From: Pseudomonas sp. Seg1
Lineage (GTDB): Bacteria; Pseudomonadota; Gammaproteobacteria; Pseudomonadales; Pseudomonadaceae
DNA length: 64,000 nt
Assembly: GCF_018326005.1 (NCBI RefSeq)
Contig: NZ_AP021903.1
Location: forward strand, 1,180,001 to 1,244,000
Reading direction: 5' to 3'
This document shows positions 19,763 through 32,297 of this stretch, in pieces. Numbering within the stretch: position 1 is the stretch's first letter; the number at the start of each line of letters is the position of its first letter. The notes below the pieces were generated by a model. It was given only the letters and a program-made list of their open reading frames with translations, did not search any database and was not told the origin of the DNA. A program made the translations under genes and the position numbers.

Positions 19763-20539
19763 ATGAAGAAACTTCCCCTCATCACCGGTCTGGCCCTCAG
19801 CCTGTTGGCATCCGCCAGCGTGTTCGCCGCCGAGCAAACCCTGCGCATCGGCATCGAAGCTGCCTATCCACCCTTCGCCTCGAAAACCGACAAAGGTGAA
19901 ATCGTCGGTTTCGACTACGACATCGGCAATGCCCTGTGCGCGCAGATGAAGGTCAAGTGTGTGTGGGTTGAAGGTGAGTTTGATGGCCTGATTCCTTCGC
20001 TGAAAGTGAAGAAAATCGACATGGCGCTGTCGTCGATGACCATCAACGAAGATCGCAAGAAGTCGGTGGATTTCACCCACAAGTACTACTTCACCTCCTC
20101 GCGACTGGTGATGAAGGAAGGCGCCACGGTCGATGACCAGTACGCCAGCCTCAAGGGCAAGAACGTCGGTGTGCAGCGTGCGACCACCACCGATCGATAC
20201 GCTACCGAGGTGTTTGAACCCAAGGGCATCAACGTCAAGCGCTACAGCAACAACGAAGAAATCTACATGGATCTGGCGGCGGGGCGGCTTGATGCGATTT
20301 TCGCCGATACCATTCCGCTGAATGATTTCCTGTCGATGCCGCGTGGCAAGGGTTACGCGTTTGTCGGGCCTGAGTTGAAGGATCCGAAGTACGTGGGCGA
20401 GGGCGCGGGGATCGCGGTGCGCAAGGGCAATGCCGAGCTGGTCAGCCAGTTGAATGGCGCGATCGATGGCATTCGCGCGAGTGGCGAATATCAGAAGATT
20501 TCCGAGAAGTATTTCAAGTCCGACATTTACGGCGACTGA
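19763..20539 (+). CDS. Periplasmic cationic amino-acid-binding protein (SBP_bac_3)
   Basis: Type II periplasmic binding protein of 258 residues, signal peptide [46 protein letters not shown] and the [18 protein letters not shown] stretch are typical of lysine/arginine/ornithine-binding proteins of the ArgT/HisJ type. No permease or ATPase gene is adjacent, so it must share a transporter made elsewhere. Its place beside dauBAR, as I recall also from P. aeruginosa, suggests it brings D- or L-arginine to the cell; that link is inference. Confidence 0.88.
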   Translation: MKKLPLITGLALSLLASASVFAAEQTLRIGIEAAYPPFASKTDKGEIVGFDYDIGNALCAQMKVKCVWVEGEFDGLIPSLKVKKIDMALSSMTINEDRKKSVDFTHKYYFTSSRLVMKEGATVDDQYASLKGKNVGVQRATTTDRYATEVFEPKGINVKRYSNNEEIYMDLAAGRLDAIFADTIPLNDFLSMPRGKGYAFVGPELKDPKYVGEGAGIAVRKGNAELVSQLNGAIDGIRASGEYQKISEKYFKSDIYGD

Positions 20540-20548
20540 TAGTCCGCT

Positions 20549-20637
20549 ATCGCTGGCAAGCCAGCTCCCACATTGATCGATTCGTACACAGCGTTTGTGT
20601 ACACCGCTAAACCTGTGGGAGCTGGCTTGCCAGCGAT
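20549..20637. repeat. REP pair in reversed orientation
   Basis: ATCGCTGGCAAGCCAGCTCCCAC is followed by the forward copy. It lies between the convergent binding-protein gene and dauR, where it may act as a shared transcript end. Confidence 0.9.
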
Positions 20638-20663
20638 GGGGCCGGTTCAATCACCGCAAATCT

Positions 20664-21290
20664 TCAGCCCTTCAATTCCTTCAAATGTTTGTACACCGTC
20701 GCCCGCCCCATATTCAGCACATTGGCCACATAGTTCGAGGCGCTTTTGCCCTTGAACGCGCCTTCGGCGTGCAGCGCCAGCACCAGTTCGCGTTTGTGAT
20801 CGCGGGTCAGCAGGTTCAGGCTCAGTTGCCGCTCGCGCAGCCAGGCGTGCAGGAACGTGTTGATGCGCTCCTGCCAGTCATCGCGAAACAGTGAATCCGG
20901 CTGCGGGATCAGTTTGCTCGGCGAGAGAAACAGATCCAGCGCAGCCTTGGCATTTTCGAACAGCGAAATATTCAGATTGATGCACAACACCGCCAGCGGC
21001 AGACCTTCGCGGTCGCGCAACACGGTGCTCAGGCTGCGGATTTTCTGACCGTCCCAGTTGAGCTTTTCGTACGGGCCGATGTTCCTGTCGCTGACATCCT
21101 CGCTGAGCATGTCCTCCAGTGATGACTCGTCGCCGATCTCGCGCTTGGACAGGTTGTTGGCAATGTAATCGACCTTCTGCGTGCGCAGGTCATGCAGCAC
21201 CACTTCGGCGTGGGGGAAAAACAGTGTGGCGATGGCATCGGCGATGGCGCGGAAGTTATCCAGGGCCGGGTCGAATTCGGGGGCGGTCAT
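20664..21290 (-). CDS. dauR: DauR-type regulator (YheO-like PAS plus HTH)
   Basis: A 208-residue regulator with an N-terminal YheO-like PAS domain (FFPHAEVVLHDL, ending around residue 120) and a C-terminal helix-turn-helix (NVLNMGRATVYKHLKELKG). In P. aeruginosa DauR represses the dauBAR operon and is relieved by D-arginine. The start at 21290 (MTAPEFDPALDNF) has GGAG upstream; a longer frame to 21371 is unlikely. It is the last gene of dauB-dauA-dauR here. Confidence 0.88.
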   Translation of the reverse strand: MTAPEFDPALDNFRAIADAIATLFFPHAEVVLHDLRTQKVDYIANNLSKREIGDESSLEDMLSEDVSDRNIGPYEKLNWDGQKIRSLSTVLRDREGLPLAVLCINLNISLFENAKAALDLFLSPSKLIPQPDSLFRDDWQERINTFLHAWLRERQLSLNLLTRDHKRELVLALHAEGAFKGKSASNYVANVLNMGRATVYKHLKELKG

Positions 21291-21383
21291 GACAGTGGAG
21301 CTCCAGGCAGCGTCAACGCCCCCATGAAAAGGGGGCGCTGCGAGTTTGCCGCAATCCGTTGGGCGCGTCATCCGGATGGACGA

Positions 21384-23601
<2,218 letters not shown>

Positions 23602-23685
23602 GGCAGGCTCCGAAGACAAAATCTAAACTAATTTGTCTATTATGGACTTTTAGTTTTCTCTCGCAAGCACCTGTTGAAACGCCGG

Positions 23686-23722
23686 GCGAAAAAAAAGCGC
23701 AGTCCGTTGCCGGCTGCGCTTT
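23686..23722 (-). terminator. Rho-independent terminator of rhlB
   Basis: Minus-strand AAAGCGCAG..CTGCGCTTT stem followed by eight T, right after the rhlB stop and before the dauB promoter. Confidence 0.92.
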
Positions 23723-23738
23723 CTCTTTATAGCGTCGC

Positions 23739-25229
23739 TTACTGCGGACGCTTGCGCTCAACCGCTCGCAGCAGATGCGTCGGCGGCGTTTCACAGCTGA
23801 TCTTGCGACCGAGCTTCTCTTCGATGGACGGCAACTGGTAGGAGTCGTCTTCACCGGCGAAGCTGATCGATACACCATCGGCGCCAGCACGACCGGTACG
23901 GCCGATGCGGTGCACGTAGTCGTCCGGGACTTCCGGCAGGGTGAAGTTGATCACATGGCTGATGCCGTCGATGTGGATGCCGCGACCGGCAACATCGGTG
24001 GCCACCAGCACGCGAATCTTGCCTTCGCGGAAGCCTTCCAGGGTCTTGATGCGCTTGTGCTGCGGAACATCGCCGGACAGTTGCGCGGCGTTGATGCCAT
24101 CGCGCACCAGACGTTCTTCGATACGGCGCACTTCGTCCTTGCGGTTGGCAAACACGATCACCCGCTCCCAGCCGTTATCGTTGACCAGGTTGTAGAGCAG
24201 TTTGTATTTGTCGGCGCCGGCCACCGCGTAGATGTGCTGCTCGACGTTTTCGTTGGCGACGTTCTGCGACTCGATCTCGACGATCGACGGGTCGGTGGTC
24301 CATTGCTTGGCGAGGTTCATCACGTCTTCGGTGAAGGTCGCCGAGAACAGCAGGGTCTGGCGCTCGGACTTCGGCGGGGTCTGACGAATGATCTGACGTA
24401 CTTGCGGGATGAAACCCATGTCGAGCATGCGGTCGGCTTCGTCCAGCACCATCACTTCGACCATGTCCAGGTGCACATCGCCGCGCTGGTTGAAGTCGAG
24501 CAGACGGCCCGGGGTCGCGACGAGGATGTCGCAGTGGCGTGCTTCGAGGTGCTTGAGCTGCTTGTCGAAGTCCATGCCGCCCACAAACGTCATGACGTTG
24601 AGGCCGGTGTACTTGGTCAGGTCGGCGGCGTCCTTGGCGATCTGCACCACCAGCTCACGGGTCGGCGCGATGATCAGCGCACGGGGTTCACCCATGTAGC
24701 GCTCTTTCGGCGGCGGCGTTTGCAGCAGTTGGGTGATGATCGAGATCAGGAACGCGGCGGTCTTGCCGGTGCCGGTCTGCGCGCGGCCGATGGCGTCTTT
24801 GCCGGCGAGGGTGAAACCCAGCACCTGCGCCTGGATCGGCGTGCAATACGGGAAACCCAGGTCCTGGATGGCGTGCATCAGTTCCGGGGAGAGCTTGAAA
24901 TCGTGGAAGCGGGTTTTGCCTTCCTGAGGCTCGACGACGAAGTCTTCGAGTTTCCACGGGATAACCGCAGCCTTGGGCTTGGGTTCGCGGCGTGGTCTGG
25001 CCGGTTTCGGTGCTTCGCTGCTGGCGCTTTCGGCGACTGGAGCAGCCGCTGGAGTGGCGACGGCGGCCGGTTTTGCCTCTTGTTTCGGAGCCGCTACGGT
25101 AGCGGGGCGGTCGGCCTGGCGGGCATCGCTGCGATGGCCGGGGGCGTGCGACGGCGCACTGGGAACTGGCGCGAGCTGCTCAGCCTCGCTTTTACCGAAC
25201 ATCTTCTTGAGTGCTTTGAGCACGGTCAT
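23739..25229 (-). CDS. rhlB: RhlB-type DEAD-box ATP-dependent RNA helicase
   Basis: RNA helicase of 496 residues, probably part of RNA degradosome-like complexes. The Q motif region ([10 protein letters not shown]), Walker [26 protein letters not shown] ([10 protein letters not shown]), SAT and [10 protein letters not shown] are all intact. The N-terminal 95 residues are an Ala/Pro/Lys-rich disordered extension, common in pseudomonad RhlB and likely to bind RNA or partner proteins. A rho-independent terminator separates it from the dau operon. Confidence 0.93.
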   Translation of the reverse strand: MTVLKALKKMFGKSEAEQLAPVPSAPSHAPGHRSDARQADRPATVAAPKQEAKPAAVATPAAAPVAESASSEAPKPARPRREPKPKAAVIPWKLEDFVVEPQEGKTRFHDFKLSPELMHAIQDLGFPYCTPIQAQVLGFTLAGKDAIGRAQTGTGKTAAFLISIITQLLQTPPPKERYMGEPRALIIAPTRELVVQIAKDAADLTKYTGLNVMTFVGGMDFDKQLKHLEARHCDILVATPGRLLDFNQRGDVHLDMVEVMVLDEADRMLDMGFIPQVRQIIRQTPPKSERQTLLFSATFTEDVMNLAKQWTTDPSIVEIESQNVANENVEQHIYAVAGADKYKLLYNLVNDNGWERVIVFANRKDEVRRIEERLVRDGINAAQLSGDVPQHKRIKTLEGFREGKIRVLVATDVAGRGIHIDGISHVINFTLPEVPDDYVHRIGRTGRAGADGVSISFAGEDDSYQLPSIEEKLGRKISCETPPTHLLRAVERKRPQ

Positions 25230-25338
25230 CTCATCAATTGATTAAGGAATGTACGCCGGCCAGTGTAATGCAAGAATCGGGCGCGGCGTAGTGGGAGGGA
25301 TCAAAGGCTGTTGCCGTGGCTGAAAACAGCCGGCGCGA

Positions 25339-26022
<684 letters not shown>

Positions 26023-26150
26023 TCATTAAGTGCGTGATTGGAGTGCGCGCCCGGTTGATCCGTTAAGAAGATGTCGCAAGGGTACAAGTTTTGCTATTGA
26101 CCTGTCGCCCGATCAGTTCGGCGCCCAGTGTGGTACGGGCTTTGCTATGG

Positions 26151-26289
26151 AGGACTTTGTACGAAGCGTCCTACGCGTGGCGGTAACACTATCAGTGTAC
26201 GACTCGCGACGGGATAGCAACGAATCCGGTGATGGATGTTCGCCAATGGCCGCTACGGGCTTAGCGAACGTGACAGGGCTACAGCCCGT
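26151..26289 (+). ncRNA. Hairpin-rich region upstream of aapJ (candidate leader RNA)
   Basis: The 468 bases between the esterase and aapJ carry no credible gene. Consecutive stems are visible: AGGAC..GTCCT (26151-26172), ACACTATCAGTGT (26186-26198), GTTCGC..GCGAAC (26238-26269) and GGGC..GCCC (26276-26287). ACGGGCT (26255-26261) can instead pair with AGCCCGT (26283-26289), which would break the last two stems. This looks like a regulated leader or a separate small RNA. No known class is recognised and no promoter is identified. Confidence 0.4.
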
Positions 26290-26463
26290 TCGGCCGATTG
26301 GTGAGAAGTGAGTTGTCCATGATGTGGATTTTCTCCTACTAGACTCATAGCGAAGGTCTTACGTCGGTTGACCCCAAAAAAAGCCAACACGGGTCAACAA
26401 CGCCTCAAAAGGGTGCGACTGGACTCAAGCTCCGACACAACAAGAGCAAAACTGGAGGTTTGA

Positions 26464-27495
26464 ATGAAGATGTTGAAATCCACTCTGGCAGTCGTGACTG
26501 CGGCAGCAGTACTCGGCGTCAGCGGGTTCGCTCAGGCGGGTGCAACCCTGGATGCCGTACAGAAGAAAGGTTTCGTGCAGTGTGGCGTGAGCGACGGTCT
26601 GCCGGGCTTCTCGGTTCCGGACGCTACCGGCAAGATCCTCGGCATCGACGCTGACGTCTGCCGCGCTGTGGCCGCTGCCGTATTCGGCGACGCGACCAAG
26701 GTCAAGTTCAGTCAGTTGAACGCCAAGGAGCGCTTCACCGCGCTGCAATCCGGCGAGATCGACATTCTGTCGCGCAACACCACCATGACCAGCTCCCGTG
26801 ACGCGGGCATGGGCCTGAAATTCCCGGGCTTCATTACCTACTATGACGGCATCGGCTTCCTGGTAAACAACAAGCTGGGCGTGAAGAGTGCCAAAGAGCT
26901 GGACGGTGCAACCATCTGCATCCAGGCCGGTACCACCACCGAACTGAACGTTTCCGACTACTTCCGCGGCAACGGTCTGAAATACACCCCGATCACTTTC
27001 GACACCTCCGATGAAAGCGCCAAGTCGCTGGAATCCGGTCGTTGCGACGTGCTGACCTCCGACAAATCGCAACTGTTCGCCCAGCGCAGCAAGCTGGCTT
27101 CGCCGAAGGACTACGTGGTTCTGCCGGAAACCATTTCCAAAGAACCACTGGGCCCGGTCGTACGTAACGGCGACGACGAGTGGCTGGCCATCGTCCGTTG
27201 GGTCGGCTACGCGCTGCTCAACACCGAGGAAGCCGGCATCACCTCGAAGAACGTCGAAGCTGAAGCCAAGTCGACCAAGAACCCGGACGTCGCCCGTATG
27301 CTCGGTGCTGACGGCGAGTACGGCAAGGACCTGAAACTGCCGAAGGACTGGGTCGTGCAGATCGTCAAACAAGTCGGCAACTACGGCGAAATCTTCGAGA
27401 AAAACCTCGGCAAGAGCACTCCGCTGGAAATCGACCGTGGCCTGAACGCCCTGTGGAACAACGGCGGCATTCAGTACGCACCACCAGTGCGCTAA
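26464..27495 (+). CDS. aapJ: AapJ, general L-amino-acid ABC transporter binding protein
   Basis: Periplasmic binding protein of 343 residues with signal peptide ending GFAQA. GFVQCGVSDGLPGFSVPDATG and the long C-terminal part are typical of AapJ/BztA, which bind many L-amino acids and are larger than ArgT-type proteins. A good ribosome site (GGAGG) precedes the ATG. First gene of aapJQMP. Confidence 0.94.
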   Translation: MKMLKSTLAVVTAAAVLGVSGFAQAGATLDAVQKKGFVQCGVSDGLPGFSVPDATGKILGIDADVCRAVAAAVFGDATKVKFSQLNAKERFTALQSGEIDILSRNTTMTSSRDAGMGLKFPGFITYYDGIGFLVNNKLGVKSAKELDGATICIQAGTTTELNVSDYFRGNGLKYTPITFDTSDESAKSLESGRCDVLTSDKSQLFAQRSKLASPKDYVVLPETISKEPLGPVVRNGDDEWLAIVRWVGYALLNTEEAGITSKNVEAEAKSTKNPDVARMLGADGEYGKDLKLPKDWVVQIVKQVGNYGEIFEKNLGKSTPLEIDRGLNALWNNGGIQYAPPVR

Positions 27496-27560
27496 TGGTT
27501 CTATCACCCGGCGGGCCAACCGCCGGGTGATGTTCTGTTCCATTTCTTGCGGGGCACTTC

Positions 27561-28742
27561 ATGCAAAATTCAATCGGCGCACCAAAGCAGAGGCTCAGCC
27601 TCAGCGATCCACGAGTGCGTGCGTGGCTATTCCAGATCATCACCGTTGTGGCGGTGGTCTCGCTGGGCTGGTACTTGTTCGACAACACGCAAACCAACCT
27701 TCAGCACCGGGGCATTACCTCCGGTTTCGGCTTTCTGGAGCGCAGTGCCGGGTTCGGCATCGCTCAACACCTGATCGACTACACGGAAGCGGACAGCTAT
27801 GCCCGCGTCTTTGTCATCGGTCTGCTCAACACCCTGTTGGTGACAGTGATCGGCGTGATTCTGGCGACGATCCTCGGTTTCATCATCGGTGTGGCGCGGC
27901 TGTCGCAGAACTGGATCATCAGCAAACTGGCGACGGTGTACGTGGAAGTTTTCCGCAACATTCCGCCGCTGCTGCAAATCCTGTTCTGGTACTTCGCGGT
28001 GTTCCTGACCATGCCGGGGCCGCGCAACAGCCATAACTTCGGCGACACCTTCTTCGTCAGCAGCCGTGGCCTGAACATGCCGGCAGCGTTGGCGGCTGAT
28101 GGCTTCTGGGCTTTTTTCGGCAGCGTCGTGGTGGCGATCATCGCGACCGTGCTGATGTGCCGTTGGGCCAACAAGCGCTTTGAAGAAACCGGCGTACCGT
28201 TCCATAAGTTCTGGACGGGGCTGGCGATCATGTTGCTGATCCCGACCTTGTGCGCACTGATCTTCGGCGCACCGCTGCACTGGGAAATGCCCAAGTTGCA
28301 GGGCTTCAACTTCGTCGGTGGCTGGGTACTGATCCCTGAACTGCTCGCGTTGACCCTGGCCTTGACTGTTTACACGGCAGCGTTTATCGCCGAGATCGTC
28401 CGTTCGGGGATCAAGTCGGTCAGCCACGGCCAGACCGAAGCGGCCCGTTCGCTCGGCCTGCGCAACGGCCCGACCCTGCGCAAGGTGATCATCCCGCAAG
28501 CCCTGCGCGTGATCATTCCGCCGCTGACCAGCCAATACCTGAACCTTGCGAAAAACTCCTCGCTGGCGGCCGGTATCGGTTACCCGGAAATGGTCTCGCT
28601 GTTCGCCGGCACGGTACTCAACCAGACCGGTCAGGCGATCGAGGTGATTGCGATCACCATGAGCGTGTACCTGGCGATCAGTATCAGCATTTCCCTGCTG
28701 ATGAACTGGTACAACAAGCGCATTGCGCTGATCGAGCGGTAA
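27561..28742 (+). CDS. aapQ: AapQ, general L-amino-acid ABC permease
   Basis: Inner-membrane permease of 393 residues. The HisMQ-type coupling motif EAARSLGLRNGPTLRKVIIPQALR is visible in its centre (EAARSLGL..IIPQALR), and several hydrophobic segments surround it. AapQ pairs with AapM to form the channel. It ends 10 bases before aapM. Confidence 0.95.
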   Translation: MQNSIGAPKQRLSLSDPRVRAWLFQIITVVAVVSLGWYLFDNTQTNLQHRGITSGFGFLERSAGFGIAQHLIDYTEADSYARVFVIGLLNTLLVTVIGVILATILGFIIGVARLSQNWIISKLATVYVEVFRNIPPLLQILFWYFAVFLTMPGPRNSHNFGDTFFVSSRGLNMPAALAADGFWAFFGSVVVAIIATVLMCRWANKRFEETGVPFHKFWTGLAIMLLIPTLCALIFGAPLHWEMPKLQGFNFVGGWVLIPELLALTLALTVYTAAFIAEIVRSGIKSVSHGQTEAARSLGLRNGPTLRKVIIPQALRVIIPPLTSQYLNLAKNSSLAAGIGYPEMVSLFAGTVLNQTGQAIEVIAITMSVYLAISISISLLMNWYNKRIALIER

Positions 28743-28752
28743 GGAAAAGCGC

Positions 28753-29847
28753 ATGAGTACTCATACTTTCAAACCCGACATGCCCCCACCGAACAGCAGC
28801 ATCGGCGTGGTGGCGTGGATGCGCGCGAACATGTTCTCCAGCTGGCTCAACACCCTGTTGACCCTGTTTGCGTTCTACCTGATCTATCTCGTGGTGCCAC
28901 CGATCCTCAGCTGGGCGATTGTCGATGCCAACTGGGTCGGCACCACCCGCGCCGACTGCACCAAGGAAGGCGCCTGCTGGGTATTCATTCAGCAGCGATT
29001 CGGCCAGTTCATGTACGGCTACTATCCGCCGGAACTGCGCTGGCGCGTGGACCTGACCGTGTGGCTGGCGGTCATCGGCGCGGCGCCTTTGTTTATCTCG
29101 CGTGTGCCGCGTAAAGCGATATACGGGCTGAGTTTCCTGGTGCTGTACCCGATCATTGCTTTCATCCTGCTGCACGGCGGCTTCGGCCTGACCAACGTGG
29201 CGACCAGCCAATGGGGCGGCCTGATGCTGACCCTGGTGATCGCCACGGTTGGTATCGCCGGCGCCCTGCCGCTGGGGATTGTGCTGGCGCTGGGACGACG
29301 CTCGAACATGCCGGCGATTCGTGTGGTCTGCGTGACCTTCATTGAGTTCTGGCGCGGTGTGCCGTTGATCACGGTGCTGTTCATGTCCTCGGTGATGCTG
29401 CCGCTGTTCCTGCCCGAAGGCATGAACTTCGACAAGCTGCTGCGGGCGCTGATCGGCGTGATCCTGTTCCAGTCGGCCTATGTGGCCGAAGTGGTGCGCG
29501 GCGGTCTGCAAGCGATCCCCAAGGGTCAGTACGAAGCGGCTGCAGCGATGGGCCTCGGTTACTGGCGTTCGATGGGCCTGGTGATCCTGCCACAAGCCCT
29601 GAAGCTGGTGATCCCCGGCATCGTCAACACGTTCATTGCGCTGTTCAAGGACACCAGTCTGGTGATCATCATCGGCCTCTTTGACCTGCTCAACAGCGTC
29701 AAGCAAGCCGCTGCCGATCCGAAATGGCTGGGCATGGCCACCGAAGGCTATGTGTTCGCCGCCCTGGTGTTCTGGATTTTCTGTTTTGGTATGTCGCGCT
29801 ATTCCATGCATCTGGAACGCAAGCTCGACACTGGCCACAAGCGTTAG
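28753..29847 (+). CDS. aapM: AapM, general L-amino-acid ABC permease
   Basis: Second permease subunit, 364 residues, with the coupling motif EAAAAMGLGYW..VILPQALK and the family stretch FIEFWRGVPLITVLFM. About eight membrane helices can be traced. It follows aapQ by 10 bases and precedes aapP by 13. Confidence 0.95.
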   Translation: MSTHTFKPDMPPPNSSIGVVAWMRANMFSSWLNTLLTLFAFYLIYLVVPPILSWAIVDANWVGTTRADCTKEGACWVFIQQRFGQFMYGYYPPELRWRVDLTVWLAVIGAAPLFISRVPRKAIYGLSFLVLYPIIAFILLHGGFGLTNVATSQWGGLMLTLVIATVGIAGALPLGIVLALGRRSNMPAIRVVCVTFIEFWRGVPLITVLFMSSVMLPLFLPEGMNFDKLLRALIGVILFQSAYVAEVVRGGLQAIPKGQYEAAAAMGLGYWRSMGLVILPQALKLVIPGIVNTFIALFKDTSLVIIIGLFDLLNSVKQAAADPKWLGMATEGYVFAALVFWIFCFGMSRYSMHLERKLDTGHKR

Positions 29848-29860
29848 GAGTTCTCTGTAA

Positions 29861-30625
29861 ATGAGCGAAGCAAGCAAAAAGCCAGTGGGCCCTGAAGGCA
29901 TTATTCAGATGCAGGGCGTCAACAAGTGGTACGGCCAGTTCCACGTGCTGAAAGACATCAACCTCAACGTCAAACAGGGCGAGCGTATCGTCCTGTGCGG
30001 CCCGTCGGGTTCCGGCAAGTCGACCACCATTCGTTGCCTCAATCGTCTGGAGGAACACCAGCAGGGCCGCATTGTGGTCGATGGTGTGGAACTGACCAAC
30101 GACCTCAAGCAGATCGAAGCGATCCGCCGCGAAGTCGGCATGGTGTTCCAGCACTTCAACCTGTTCCCGCACCTGACCATTTTGCAGAACTGCACCCTGG
30201 CGCCGATGTGGGTACGCAAGATGCCCAAACGCAAGGCCGAGGAAATCGCCATGCATTATCTGGAACGCGTACGCATTCCGGAGCAGGCGCATAAATTCCC
30301 GGGGCAACTGTCCGGCGGTCAGCAGCAGCGTGTGGCGATCGCCCGCGCACTGTGCATGAAACCGAAAATCATGCTGTTCGATGAACCGACTTCAGCGCTC
30401 GATCCGGAGATGGTGAAAGAGGTTCTGGACACCATGATCGGTCTGGCCGAAGACGGCATGACCATGCTCTGTGTGACTCACGAAATGGGCTTTGCCCGCA
30501 CCGTGGCGAACCGCGTGATCTTCATGGACAAGGGCGAAATCGTTGAGCAGGCGGCGCCGAATGACTTCTTCGACAATCCGCAGAATGAGCGGACGAAGTT
30601 GTTCTTGAGTCAGATTTTGCATTGA
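29861..30625 (+). CDS. aapP: AapP, general L-amino-acid ABC transporter ATPase
   Basis: ATPase of 254 residues that powers the AapQM permease. Walker [11 protein letters not shown]-loop [10 protein letters not shown], signature LSGGQQQR, Walker [13 protein letters not shown] and the H-loop VTHEMGF are all intact. A strong terminator closes the operon. Confidence 0.97.
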   Translation: MSEASKKPVGPEGIIQMQGVNKWYGQFHVLKDINLNVKQGERIVLCGPSGSGKSTTIRCLNRLEEHQQGRIVVDGVELTNDLKQIEAIRREVGMVFQHFNLFPHLTILQNCTLAPMWVRKMPKRKAEEIAMHYLERVRIPEQAHKFPGQLSGGQQQRVAIARALCMKPKIMLFDEPTSALDPEMVKEVLDTMIGLAEDGMTMLCVTHEMGFARTVANRVIFMDKGEIVEQAAPNDFFDNPQNERTKLFLSQILH

Positions 30626-30643
30626 TGGTTGGTCGTTAAAAAC

Positions 30644-30669
30644 AAACCCGGCCTTGTGCCGGGTTTTTT
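30644..30669 (+). terminator. Rho-independent terminator of aapJQMP
   Basis: AAACCCGGC..GCCGGGTTT stem with a four-base loop and a T run. It lies only a few bases from the end of the convergent mqsA gene. Confidence 0.93.
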
Positions 30670-30680
30670 ACCTTTGCTGT

Positions 30681-31163
30681 TCAGGACATGGTCAGCGTTT
30701 CGTGTTCTTTGTGAACTGTATCCTTGAATCCTCGCAAATCTGCTCCTTCGCCCAAAGCGCGCGCATCGGTGAGGAGGTGTGGGTGACGATCAAGCAGGCG
30801 CATCAGCACTATCAGGGCTTTCGGTGGGAGCGAGTCGCCGCGTTCATATCGTGAAAACGCATTGTGCCCGCCACCTGACAACAACAGCACCGCTTCCTTC
30901 TGTGACAGATGCAGCTTGCGGCGGATGCGCTTCATCTCGTTACCGATCATCTGTCGGCCGGCAATGACGAGTTCGTCACTCGCATTCGAGTAGCGTAATG
31001 CGCTATCGGGGTCGAATATGACTTCCCCGCATGCCTGACACTCCCATCCAGACAAATCATCAAGACGACGCTCCATGCCTTTTACGCTCATGGTTTCAGC
31101 ACGACATTCAAAGTGCCGCATTCCTTCAGGTGCTCCGCAACTGAAGCATTGTTTCGTGTTCAT
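30681..31163 (-). CDS. mqsA: MqsA-family antitoxin and repressor
   Basis: A 160-residue two-domain antitoxin. The N-terminal zinc-binding domain shows paired cysteines (CFSCGAPEGM and CQACGEVIF); the C-terminal part is an Xre-type helix-turn-helix (LHLSQKEAVLLLSGGGHNAFSRYERG). MqsA neutralises MqsR and represses its own operon and other genes. It is longer than E. coli MqsA by about 29 residues at the C terminus. The start overlaps the mqsR stop by four bases (ATGA), toxin first, as in E. coli. Confidence 0.9.
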   Translation of the reverse strand: MNTKQCFSCGAPEGMRHFECRAETMSVKGMERRLDDLSGWECQACGEVIFDPDSALRYSNASDELVIAGRQMIGNEMKRIRRKLHLSQKEAVLLLSGGGHNAFSRYERGDSLPPKALIVLMRLLDRHPHLLTDARALGEGADLRGFKDTVHKEHETLTMS

Positions 31164-31471
31164 GGGTTTTTCTCCTTGAAGGAGATCACCGGAGGTTCAC
31201 CGCCTGAGCAATAAGTGACCTTGATGTAAATCTCCAGATCATGCGAAGTGATGTGATACACGTCTTGCCAAACCCGATGGTCGCCATAGGTCGTCATCGA
31301 TTTGTACAGCATCCTGTTTTGCAGTTCGAAAACGACGTCCTGCATTTCCTTGAGGCTCAGGCCCATGTCTCGACCGCTTTTGCGTGCAGTCCTGGTAAAT
31401 GCGTTTATTCCGAGCCTTCTGACATCCTCCTTGATCACCGCCAAGTTGTAGTGGGGTGTATTTTTCTCCAT
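31160..31471 (-). CDS. mqsR: MqsR-family mRNA interferase toxin
   Basis: RelE-fold ribonuclease of 103 residues that in E. coli cuts mRNA at GCU. The identity is clear from MEKNTPHYNL at the start, YKSMTTYGDHRVWQDVY in the middle and VISFKEK near the end, all nearly as in E. coli MqsR. The catalytic lysine and tyrosine region is intact, so the toxin is probably active. Base composition is lower in GC than the neighbours, in keeping with horizontal gain. Confidence 0.94.
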   Translation of the reverse strand: MEKNTPHYNLAVIKEDVRRLGINAFTRTARKSGRDMGLSLKEMQDVVFELQNRMLYKSMTTYGDHRVWQDVYHITSHDLEIYIKVTYCSGGEPPVISFKEKNP

Positions 31472-31493
31472 AAAAAATCTTGAACCTTTCCCT

Positions 31494-31518
31494 AAAATTA
31501 CCCTTAAAGGGTAATTTT
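31494..31518. promoter_or_regulatory. Perfect 25-bp palindrome, candidate MqsA operator
   Basis: AAAATTACCC-TTAAA-GGGTAATTTT is fully symmetric. Its centre, ACCCT-N3-AGGGT, closely resembles the E. coli MqsA box AACCT-N3-AGGTT. It lies 22 bases upstream of the mqsR start and would overlap the mqsRA promoter. Confidence 0.82.
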
Positions 31519-31604
31519 GACCAATCGAAAATCCCGCTCCATGTTTCTCCGATTGACCCTAGGAGGTTGCCGTCCTACGTGGGTCTGACTAACATGTCGG
31601 AAAA

Positions 31605-31625
31605 TTCATCCTATGATTGGATGAA
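31605..31625. promoter_or_regulatory. Inverted repeat before the GntR gene, candidate autoregulatory operator
   Basis: TTCATCC-N7-GGATGAA, 7-bp perfect arms, ends 12 bases before the GntR start codon. Position and symmetry suit binding by the encoded regulator. Confidence 0.6.
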
Positions 31626-31637
31626 AGGGCGAATCCT

Positions 31638-32297
31638 ATGTCAGACATTTCTCCACTCATCAAACGATCTCTGGTCGATCAGGCCTTGGACCAGCTCCGT
31701 CAGCGCATCAACAGCGGTGCCTGGCAGGTTGGCGAGCGGTTGCCGACCGAGCCCGAGCTGTGCGCCGAGCTGGGCATCAGCCGTAACACCGTGCGTGAAG
31801 CCATGCGCGTATTGGCGTTTTCCGGATTGATCGACATCCGTCAGGGCGACGGCAGTTACTTGCGCGCAGTCGTCGATCCCATGGACACGCTCAAGGCGCT
31901 GTCCAGGTGTTCGCTGGATCAGGCGCGGGAAACCCGGCACATCCTCGAAGTCGAGGCCATTGGCCTGGCGGCATTGCGCCGCACCGATGAGGACCTCGCC
32001 GCATTGCGTGAGGCGCTTGGCACCAGCGGCAGCCACTATCACGGCGATCTCGACACTTACATCGCTTGCGATCTGGTGTTCCACCGCCGCTTGGTCGATG
32101 CCGCGCACAACCCGACCCTCAGCGAGCTCTATCGCTATTTCTCCAGCATCGTCGGCGCGCAATTGCGCCAAACCCTGAACATCGTCCCGCGCCGTCAGGA
32201 AGTGTTCGACCTGCACATCGAGTTGCTCGATGCGGTCGAACAACGTGACCCGGAACGGGCCAAAGCTTTATCCAGGCAGTTGATCAATGAACCTTGA
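31638..32297 (+). CDS. GntR-family (FadR/FCD subfamily) regulator
   Basis: A 219-residue regulator with an N-terminal winged helix-turn-helix (GERLPTEPELCAELGISRNT) and a C-terminal FCD ligand domain whose metal-site pattern is visible as CDLVFHRRLVDAAHNPTL. The ATG at 31638 is preferred over an in-frame TTG at 31617. Its stop overlaps the start of the MFS gene by 11 bases, so it probably controls that transporter in response to an unknown small acid. Confidence 0.88.
   Translation: MSDISPLIKRSLVDQALDQLRQRINSGAWQVGERLPTEPELCAELGISRNTVREAMRVLAFSGLIDIRQGDGSYLRAVVDPMDTLKALSRCSLDQARETRHILEVEAIGLAALRRTDEDLAALREALGTSGSHYHGDLDTYIACDLVFHRRLVDAAHNPTLSELYRYFSSIVGAQLRQTLNIVPRRQEVFDLHIELLDAVEQRDPERAKALSRQLINEP

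Noticed and set aside
26030..26311. Open frame before aapJ as a gene
   Set aside because: Unusual composition, no good ribosome site and no known domain; hairpins across it favour RNA or control DNA.
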